DNA from: Flavobacteriales bacterium
GTDB lineage: Bacteria > Bacteroidota > Bacteroidia > Flavobacteriales_D > Sanyastnellaceae
Length of the DNA stretch: 5,023 bases
Direction: 5' to 3'
Assembly: GCA_027488055.1 (NCBI GenBank)
Contig: JAIYCK010000314.1
Span: 1 to 5,023, forward strand
Under the pieces are notes generated by a model, which was not told where the DNA came from, did not search any database, and saw only the letters and a program-made list of their open reading frames with translations. The position numbers were made by a program, and so were the translations under genes. Of this stretch, positions 1 to 5,023 are shown in pieces; position 1 is the stretch's first letter, and each line of letters opens with the position of its first letter.

Positions 1-3000
1 CCGGGCAATTCGACCGATAATTTCTCGGGCGTGATTAACCTAGGTTGGAACTTCAATTTCTTCGGTCAAAACTTCAATCAGGTGGTATTGACTACCAAAG
101 GAACCGTGGTGCTCGGAAACCAAGGATATATTGACTTTTTGCCATCCTCATTTCCTACGCCGCTCGGTACAGAAACCACACAGCAGCATGATCACATTTG
201 CGCTTTTTGGAGTGATTTCGATTTTGGGAACACGGGTGAGTTGTACTACAAAGTGACCGACAACGCGATCTATATCAATTACATCGATGTAGGTTACTGG
301 CCAGTACAGGGAGACAAAACCAACAGTTTTCAAATCATCATGTGTGCCGATGGCAGTGGTGTATTGCCGGAGGGTCAAAATGTACAATTTGTGTACCTCG
401 ACATGCAATGGGCCAACAGCCAAATCAGCGGAGCTACTGGCGGTTTCAATGCGGCTAGCAACATCGCTATTGTGGGTGCAGACCGCGTGAGCGGCAATGC
501 TGGGTATACCTTCGGTCGCTACAATTTGGACAACGATGTTTTCAACGGTCCTTTTGGAGTCAATGCCAACCAGCAAGATGGTGTGGATTGGTTGGATGGT
601 CGAATCATCACCTTCAATACTTCTATCAGCAATTTGTCGAACAACATTCCACCAGTGCCTATTGAGGACGCAACTTTGTGCGACACGACGTACTTGTGTC
701 AAGGTGAATTTGCAGAATTTGAATTTGCTTACACTGCTCCAGAAAGCACTCAAAATGTGACATTGACTTCCAGCGTGGTGGGCTCAGGCTTCAACGCTAC
801 TGTTCAAAACCTCACCAACAGCGCCCAATTGGTGGACGCCATTTTTACGGCAGGTCCAGGGAACATAGGTACCAACGTGGTGACATTGACGGGTGTGGAT
901 AACGGTACGCCCAATGCCACTACTTCGATTTCCTACGTCTTTATCGTAACTGCCGATGTGGCGCAACCCATTGAAATATCTGGTAATTCGGTTTTTTGCG
1001 CGGGTAGCGAAACCATTCTAACGGCCACGCCGGGTTTTGATTCATATTTATGGACGAACGGCGATACCGACAACGAAGCCCTTATTGAAGAAGATGGACT
1101 GGTGACGGTCATAGGATTTGCCAACGGTTGCGAATCGGTGACCTCCATTGAATTAGAGGAAAGCGGACTTTTCATCCCAGAGTTGGTGTCCAACAACGAA
1201 CCCATCGTGTTATGTCCTGGCGAAACAGCCGACGTTTGTTTGGAACAAGATTGGCCGGTGATCGAGTGGTTTATTTTCCCAGGTTACGACGGCGAATTTG
1301 TGCCGGGAGCCGCTACCAATCAGCAATGCACCCAGGTAACTGGAAATATTCAAGGTAATTATGGGGTACTAGTCACCGACTCCGCAGGTTGTCAAGGACA
1401 GAACATCCAATTGGTGCAAGTGACCAACAATTACATCGATGAGTCCAATGAAAATAACAACGGTAGCTATTGCGATGTGTTGGCACCAGTCACTTTTTCC
1501 GGCGGATTTACGAACCCAGCACAAGATAATTTGGTCATTTATGGTTTGAGCACCAATACTGCGGGCTGGCAAGGTTCTTACATCAACGTAACGATCTATC
1601 CTGCGGGCGGTGGTGATCCCGAGACCACTTTTTTGACCACCTTCAATACGTTCACTTTGTTCGACGACATATTGATTGGAGTGGGTGATAGCATTGTTGT
1701 TGAATATTTTGCCAATGGCAACAATTTTCAAGGTAACTCCTTGTGGGTGATCAACTGCGGCCAGAACACACCTACCATTATCAACGCACCGCTGACAACT
1801 GGTGAGGTATTCAATGCCTTATCAACTTGCACCAGTGAGCCGTTGGAAGGAGTATGGACCGTAACTGGCCCTCCGGGTTGGACTTTTGACAACAATGGAT
1901 TTTACGATGGCACTTTTACCCCTGGCGACTACGGGGTATATAACTTGTGTTTCAGTGCGCCCGATTGCAGTACTGACAATTGCTACGAACTTATTTATAC
2001 CTCCACACCAAGCATCAATACCGCTCAAGTGGATGTATTGTTGTGCAACCAGGAAACAGTAGAAGCCGAAGCCTTCTTGAGTGATCCAGTAGGCACTTCC
2101 ACAGTAACTTGGACAGGTCAAGGTGTAGTGGCTTCCTCAGATGGCCTGAGCGCCACTGTGGGTCCATTTGGCAATGCATATGTGAGTACCACGGTCACCG
2201 TGACAGCGGCCAATGGCTGCGGTTCGGATAGTGATTCCTTCGAAGTGTCTTATCAACCACAGGTACCAACCCCATCTTTGACCAATGCCTTGGTGTGTCC
2301 AGGTGGTACGGTGTTGTTGGATCCAATTCCAGCTGCACAAGACAATGCTGCGATTACTTATTTGTGGGTGCCAGGCAACACGCAAAATTCAACCCTTACA
2401 GCGAGTGAAGGCAATTATGCACTCACTGTAGACAATGCTTGCAGCGAGCCTGTGACCATCAACGTAGCAGTGACAGAAGCACAGGCCCCCAACGTCACCG
2501 ACAGCCCAGACCCATCTATATTGGAGTGCAACAACAGTCAAGTGACCTTGAGTGTGAGTGTACAAAATCCAAACAACTTTAGCGTGTCATGGAATGGTCA
2601 AGCAGGAAGCAACTCATTGACAGTATCCAACGACGGTGAATATTGCTGGGAAGTAGAGGACAATGCAGGCTGTAATTTGGTCTCTGAAGGCTGTGTAATC
2701 GTAGACATCAGCGGCGCGCCTGTTGTCAATGGAGGCAATGGCGATTTGATGGAGCTATGCCCAGGCGAATGTGAGACACTGAACTTGGCTGCAATCGGCG
2801 AAAATTTGAGTTATACATGGACCAGCAATTGCAATGGGTACTCCATCAGCAACGGTGGCGATAATGCTGATTTCTGCGCAGACAATGTGCCTTTGGCTTG
2901 CTTGGGAAGTACGATTGTAATGACCGGCACTGCATCCAATGCATGCGGCAGCGATCAAGCCACCTTTGTATTGATGCCGGATGCCTGTGCTATTAAAATT

Positions 3001-3243
3001 CCAAACGTAGTATCACCTAACAATGACGGATTGAACGATGCGTTCTATATCTTGGGATTGGAGAAATACGAGAATGTGGAATTGATCATATTCAATCGTT
3101 GGGGTAAAATAGTCTATGACAACACGAATTACGACAACAACTACCAACCGACTGATTTGCCCGATGGAGTGTATTTCTATACGATGACCACCCCATATGG
3201 TCAACAAACAGAATACGAGGGAACCATTCACATCATGCGATAA
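1..3243 (+). CDS. Large T9SS-secreted surface protein, NIDO domain + Ig-like modules + type B sorting domain (5' partial)
   Basis: The frame is open from base 1 to a TAA at 3241-3243, giving 1080 codons. The start and signal peptide are off the left edge; the GTG at 31 lies inside the first domain and is not taken as a start. Residues counted from base 1: about 10-206 resemble a nidogen-like (NIDO) domain (NFNFFG near the start, AFWSDFDF at 68-75, then a YYKV strand and an FQIIM strand). About 214-995 form a chain of roughly eight Ig/PKD-like modules, several opening with C-x-G and a YLW core (C333/W351, C405, C682, C766/W789, C843/W864, C920), with a different beta-rich module at about 479-595. 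Residues 1000-1080 are a type B T9SS C-terminal domain. By family knowledge the protein crosses the outer membrane through T9SS and is surface-anchored or released; adhesion or matrix binding is inference only. No frameshift is seen. The sorting domain is near certain, the module boundaries approximate, and the ligand unknown. Confidence 0.93.
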   Translation, partial: PGNSTDNFSGVINLGWNFNFFGQNFNQVVLTTKGTVVLGNQGYIDFLPSSFPTPLGTETTQQHDHICAFWSDFDFGNTGELYYKVTDNAIYINYIDVGYWPVQGDKTNSFQIIMCADGSGVLPEGQNVQFVYLDMQWANSQISGATGGFNAASNIAIVGADRVSGNAGYTFGRYNLDNDVFNGPFGVNANQQDGVDWLDGRIITFNTSISNLSNNIPPVPIEDATLCDTTYLCQGEFAEFEFAYTAPESTQNVTLTSSVVGSGFNATVQNLTNSAQLVDAIFTAGPGNIGTNVVTLTGVDNGTPNATTSISYVFIVTADVAQPIEISGNSVFCAGSETILTATPGFDSYLWTNGDTDNEALIEEDGLVTVIGFANGCESVTSIELEESGLFIPELVSNNEPIVLCPGETADVCLEQDWPVIEWFIFPGYDGEFVPGAATNQQCTQVTGNIQGNYGVLVTDSAGCQGQNIQLVQVTNNYIDESNENNNGSYCDVLAPVTFSGGFTNPAQDNLVIYGLSTNTAGWQGSYINVTIYPAGGGDPETTFLTTFNTFTLFDDILIGVGDSIVVEYFANGNNFQGNSLWVINCGQNTPTIINAPLTTGEVFNALSTCTSEPLEGVWTVTGPPGWTFDNNGFYDGTFTPGDYGVYNLCFSAPDCSTDNCYELIYTSTPSINTAQVDVLLCNQETVEAEAFLSDPVGTSTVTWTGQGVVASSDGLSATVGPFGNAYVSTTVTVTAANGCGSDSDSFEVSYQPQVPTPSLTNALVCPGGTVLLDPIPAAQDNAAITYLWVPGNTQNSTLTASEGNYALTVDNACSEPVTINVAVTEAQAPNVTDSPDPSILECNNSQVTLSVSVQNPNNFSVSWNGQAGSNSLTVSNDGEYCWEVEDNAGCNLVSEGCVIVDISGAPVVNGGNGDLMELCPGECETLNLAAIGENLSYTWTSNCNGYSISNGGDNADFCADNVPLACLGSTIVMTGTASNACGSDQATFVLMPDACAIKIPNVVSPNNDGLNDAFYILGLEKYENVELIIFNRWGKIVYDNTNYDNNYQPTDLPDGVYFYTMTTPYGQQTEYEGTIHIMR
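25..618 (+). other. Nidogen-like (NIDO) domain region of the surface protein
   Basis: Residues about 9-206 of the partial protein carry the pattern of bacterial NIDO domains. These are an aromatic LGWNFNFFGQ opening, a VVLTTKGTVVLG strand pair (the usual 'tNG.v.f' position), AFWSDFDF at 68-75 followed by a YYKV strand, a TNSFQIIM strand, and a VQFVYLDMQW segment ahead of a Gly/Ala-rich loop and a 'GADR..GN' turn. The region closes with DGVDWLDGRIITFN, an ending I recognise from other Bacteroidota surface proteins with type B sorting domains. NIDO domains occur in extracellular adhesive proteins (nidogen, mucin-4, alpha-tectorin); a binding role here is inferred from that. The N-terminal edge may be missing a strand because the window starts within or just before the domain. 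Confidence 0.7.
1435..1785 (+). other. Distinct beta-rich module of unknown family inside the surface protein
   Basis: Residues about 479-595 differ from the flanking Ig-like modules. The segment begins with an Asn/Ser-rich stretch (DESNENNNGSYCDVL), has a cysteine near each end (residue 491 and C586), and lacks the C-x-G...YLW pattern. Alternating hydrophobic stretches such as NLVIYGLST, YINVTIYPAGG, FDDILIGVGDSIVVEYF and SLWVINCG suggest a beta-sandwich of about 110 residues, loosely like CUB or carbohydrate-binding folds. I do not recognise the family with certainty. The change of style in the middle of the Ig chain suggests a ligand-binding insert, which is inference. Confidence 0.45.
2998..3240 (+). 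other. T9SS type B C-terminal sorting domain (CHU_C / gliding motility-associated)
   Basis: Residues 1000-1080 of the surface protein match the type B sorting domain almost motif for motif. It opens with IPNVVSPNNDGLNDAF (the 'F.PNgDG.ND.f' signature), followed by VELIIFNRWGKIVYD (the 'l.iyNRwG..vy' signature) and LPDGVYFYTM (the 'lp.GtYfY' signature). It ends in a YEGTIHIMR strand at the exact C-terminus. The usual 'W-dG' before the last hairpin is replaced by NNYQPTDLPDG, a small departure. In Flavobacterium such domains (SprB is the best known) direct the protein to the type IX translocon and usually need an SprF/PorP-like partner. The domain is complete and ends at the stop codon. Confidence 0.95.
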
Positions 3244-3258
3244 GTAAGCAAAAAAATT

Positions 3259-3290
3259 AAAAAGAGGAGCAGAGGTCTCCTCTTTTTTTT
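3259..3290 (+). terminator. Intrinsic terminator of the surface-protein gene
   Basis: An 11-bp perfect stem (AAAAAGAGGAG at 3259-3269 pairing with CTCCTCTTTTT at 3277-3287) encloses a 7-base loop and runs into eight T residues (3283-3290). The core GAGGAG/CTCCTC supplies the GC pairs. It starts 15 bases after the stop codon. The A-rich left flank (A run from 3250, then AAAAA) makes the element nearly symmetrical, so it could also stop transcription from the opposite strand, although no convergent gene is seen. It isolates infB from the upstream gene. Confidence 0.9.
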
Positions 3291-3297
3291 ATGCCTA

Positions 3298-3390
3298 TTG
3301 GTGCCTTTTCTAAGCGCTGGCATGCGATCCGATTTGCAAAGTCAAAGGGAAAGACGTACCTTGCAACCGATTTGTGGGCAGTTGGTGCCT
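3298..3390 (+). repeat. Short direct repeats in the infB upstream region
   Basis: TTGGTGCCT occurs at 3298-3306 and 3382-3390, CCGATTTG at 3329-3336 and 3367-3374, and TTGCAA at 3334-3339 and 3361-3366. The copies nest around a centre near 3348, so the outer, middle and inner pairs bracket one another. They are short and could be chance. They may also mark binding sites for a regulator or the remains of a small duplication. The second CCGATTTG copy contains the proposed -33 TTTG. Confidence 0.35.
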
Positions 3391-3404
3391 CATTATTAAT
3401 TTTT
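3371..3404 (+). promoter_or_regulatory. Candidate Bacteroidota-type promoter for infB
   Basis: TTTG at 3371-3374 and TAATTTTT at 3397-3404 resemble the Bacteroidota -33 (TTTG) and -7 (TAnnTTTG) elements; the second matches 7 of 8 fixed or free positions, with T replacing the final G. The 22-base spacer is at the long end of what has been reported. Transcription would start near 3410 and leave a leader of about 115-120 bases before infB. The terminator just upstream means a promoter must lie in this gap, but the exact choice is tentative because the region is AT-rich. Confidence 0.25.
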
Positions 3405-3458
3405 TAACCATTTTTTGTCAGTCTAATTCTACACGCACACATGAAACAGTAAGCAGTT

Positions 3459-3520
3459 GCCAACATATAGCATCGGTTCACTTATCTGCTGTGCGGTTTA
3501 GTTCAAAGACTGGCCAACAT
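3459..3520 (+). repeat. 8-base direct repeat in the infB leader
   Basis: GCCAACAT is present at 3459-3466 and again at 3513-3520, the second copy ending seven bases before the infB ATG. Both copies are followed by A/T-rich sequence. Function is unknown; chance is a reasonable explanation at this length. Confidence 0.3.
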
Positions 3521-3527
3521 CAAATTT

Positions 3528-5023
3528 ATGTCTGAATTAAAAGGAGCTCAGAGATTAGGGAAAGCTGCTACCACATTGGGAGTGAGTAAGGATACCATTG
3601 TGGAGTTTTTGGTGAAGCAAGGCGTTGCGGTAAACAACGATCCAATGGCCAAATTGGATGAGCGCACAGTAGAAATCATCGTAGCTGAATTTGCGGGCGA
3701 TGCAGCAGCCAAAGAAAAGACGGTAGCTGCAGCAAAAACCACTCGCGAGAATAGAGCAACCATCACATTATCAGACACCAGAAAGAAAAAAGGCGATACC
3801 GTTGAGGAAGAGGAGCGCGACATTGACTATACCAAGTTCAAGCGCGTCGTTGAGGACAAGCCTGTTGCAGAGAAGAAAAAGGAAACACCTGCGCCTGTTG
3901 TAGAAGCAGCTCCTGCAGAGGTTCCCGCACCAGCTCCAACTCCTGTAGCCGAAGTAAAAGAAGAGCCGATCGTTGAAGTTGCTCCCCCTGCAGAAGAGGA
4001 CAAGCGCAACGAAGTGAAGGTAGTAGGCAAAATAGATCTTTCTAGCCTCGAAAAGCCAAAAACCAAAGGACGGAAGAAGAAGGAAGAAGAGACTCCGGCC
4101 CCTGCTTCCGCTCCCGCTCCAAGGGAGGTGATTGCACCTGTAGTGGTGGCTCCCCCCGTGGAAGCAACACCTGTAGCAGCACCAGCGCCTGTAGAGCGCG
4201 AAGTTATCCGTGTGAACGTGGAGCGTTTGGCTGGTACCAAAGTGATCAATAAGATCATTTTACCTGTTACCCCAGAACGCAAGAGTGCCAATACAGCTGC
4301 GCAGAATGCAGCCAATGATAAGAAAAAACGCAAGCGTGTCGGCAAAGTCGATGTGCAGAAGCAACAAGAAATAGATAAGCGCCAACAGCGTTTTGTGCCG
4401 AAAGCAGATGCACCGAAAACGGATCTGAACGAGGCCGAAATCCAGAAACAAGTGCGTGATACCCTTGCTCGTCTAGGAAATCAAGGGAAGTCCAAATCTT
4501 CTAAGTTCAGAAGAGATAAGCGTGACCACAATGCCAAGCGTGCTGAGGAAGAAATGATTCGTCAGCAGGCGGAAAATGCGGTACTCAAGCTCACCGAATT
4601 TGTAACAGTAAGTGAGTTGGCGAGCATGATGGATCGCCAACCTACCGAGATCATCAAGGTGTGTATGACCTTGGGCATATTTGCATCGCTCAATCAGCGA
4701 TTGGATGCTGAAACGATCAAAATTATCTGCGAAGAGTTTGGCTACGAGCTTGAATTCGTAAGCGCGGAAGTATCAGAAGCCATTGCCGAAGAAGAGGATC
4801 GCGAAGAAGATCTTACCACACGTCCGCCGGTAATCACCGTGATGGGTCACGTCGATCATGGTAAAACATCCTTGCTTGACTTTGTGCGTAAGACCAATGT
4901 CATCGCAGGAGAGTCTGGGGGAATCACGCAGCACATTGGTGCATACAGTGTGACCTTGGCAAGCGGTCGGAAGATCACCTTCTTGGATACTCCAGGTCAC
5001 GAAGCCTTTACCGCGATGCGTGC
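3528..5023 (+). CDS. infB: Translation initiation factor IF-2 (3' partial)
   Basis: IF-2 is the GTPase that brings fMet-tRNA to the 30S subunit and promotes subunit joining. The frame runs from ATG 3528 to the window edge (498 codons plus two bases, about half the usual 900-1000 residues). Residues about 8-55 are the first IF2_N helical domain (LGVSKDTIVEFLVKQG). About 60-340 are a charged, Pro/Ala-rich linker with two 'APAP' tracts (about 120-142 and 188-226) and the Bacteroidota motif KVVGKIDL (164-171). About 350-415 are the second IF2_N-like domain (LTEFVTVSELASMM). The G domain follows with G1 GHVDHGKT (440-447), switch region GGITQHIG (464-471) and G3 DTPGH (487-491); H491 matches the catalytic His of E. 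coli IF2. The start is chosen because MSELKGAQRLGKAATTLGV aligns with family N-termini. There is no Shine-Dalgarno sequence upstream, which is normal in this phylum. A terminator separates it from the preceding gene and nusA is not directly upstream. Confidence 0.97.
   Translation, partial: MSELKGAQRLGKAATTLGVSKDTIVEFLVKQGVAVNNDPMAKLDERTVEIIVAEFAGDAAAKEKTVAAAKTTRENRATITLSDTRKKKGDTVEEEERDIDYTKFKRVVEDKPVAEKKKETPAPVVEAAPAEVPAPAPTPVAEVKEEPIVEVAPPAEEDKRNEVKVVGKIDLSSLEKPKTKGRKKKEEETPAPASAPAPREVIAPVVVAPPVEATPVAAPAPVEREVIRVNVERLAGTKVINKIILPVTPERKSANTAAQNAANDKKKRKRVGKVDVQKQQEIDKRQQRFVPKADAPKTDLNEAEIQKQVRDTLARLGNQGKSKSSKFRRDKRDHNAKRAEEEMIRQQAENAVLKLTEFVTVSELASMMDRQPTEIIKVCMTLGIFASLNQRLDAETIKIICEEFGYELEFVSAEVSEAIAEEEDREEDLTTRPPVITVMGHVDHGKTSLLDFVRKTNVIAGESGGITQHIGAYSVTLASGRKITFLDTPGHEAFTAMR

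Larger units (their letters stand above)
3291..3527. other. Intergenic region upstream of infB
   Basis: This 237-base stretch between the terminator and the infB start has no convincing gene on either strand. An ATG at 3291 opens a 38-codon frame ending at 3405-3407, but it begins right at the terminator T-run and shows no coding signature. An ATG at 3441 meets TAA after three codons. No tRNA fold or recognisable riboswitch is visible. The stretch contains AT-rich tracts (3392-3417), a possible promoter and several short direct repeats. It most likely holds the infB promoter and a leader of roughly 100 bases. Confidence 0.6.

Noticed and set aside
31..33. GTG as the real start of the surface-protein gene
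   Set aside because: The frame is open to base 1, the upstream codons read as part of the first domain, and no signal peptide follows the GTG, as a T9SS cargo would require.
148..753. A 201-codon open frame on the minus strand, and several shorter ones, opposite the surface-protein gene
   Set aside because: They lie wholly antisense to a gene with clear domain matches, have no recognisable domain, and arise from the codon pattern of the real gene.
497..760. An 87-codon plus-strand frame inside the NIDO region
   Set aside because: It overlaps the real frame, has no domain resemblance, and no frameshift is needed to explain the surface-protein reading.
3291..3407. A 38-codon plus-strand ORF between the terminator and infB
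   Set aside because: Its ATG directly follows the terminator T-run, no initiation signal or family resemblance is visible, and the region is better explained as promoter and leader.
3291..3527. Possible riboswitch, tRNA or small RNA in the infB leader
   Set aside because: No cloverleaf, long stem or conserved aptamer pattern could be found by eye; only short direct repeats are present.
3540..3546. AAAGGAG-like Shine-Dalgarno sequence near the infB start
   Set aside because: It lies inside the coding region after the ATG, and no start codon follows at a suitable distance; the N-terminal IF2_N match supports ATG 3528.
3827..4345. A 172-codon minus-strand open frame rich in Gly, Ala, Ser and Thr
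   Set aside because: It is the antisense reading of the Pro/Ala/Glu/Lys-rich IF2 linker; the low-complexity composition explains both its length and the absence of stops.

Overview
The window comes from a member of the Bacteroidota, probably a gliding or T9SS-bearing lineage of the Flavobacteriales type. Two signals support this. The first gene ends in a type B sorting domain of the type IX secretion system (CHU_C / gliding-motility-associated C-terminal domain), which is essentially confined to this phylum. The second gene is an infB whose linker carries the KVVGKIDL motif and the long N2 region typical of Bacteroidota IF2. The infB start has no Shine-Dalgarno sequence, which also fits. Base composition looks moderate (mid-40s % GC by eye, not computed).

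Layout: bases 1-3243 hold the 3' part (1080 codons) of a very large secreted surface protein on the + strand; its start and signal peptide lie upstream of the window. It begins with a nidogen-like (NIDO) domain, continues through a string of cysteine-containing Ig/PKD-like beta modules with one different beta-rich module in the middle, and ends in the T9SS type B sorting domain. A strong intrinsic terminator (3259-3290) follows immediately. Bases 3291-3527 contain no convincing gene. They hold a weak Bacteroidota-type promoter candidate, several short direct repeats and an untranslated leader. Bases 3528-5023 hold the first 498 codons of infB (translation initiation factor IF-2), cut by the right edge inside the GTPase domain just after the G3 motif.

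The two genes are not functionally related: a terminator and about 280 bp separate them, so infB should have its own promoter. Two points of context are worth noting. infB is not preceded by nusA as in the common rimP-nusA-infB cluster. The type B T9SS cargo has no sprF/porP-like partner directly downstream. I see no tRNA, rRNA, CRISPR array, insertion sequence or defence system, and no strong evidence for a novel system; the less ordinary points are listed as modest findings.
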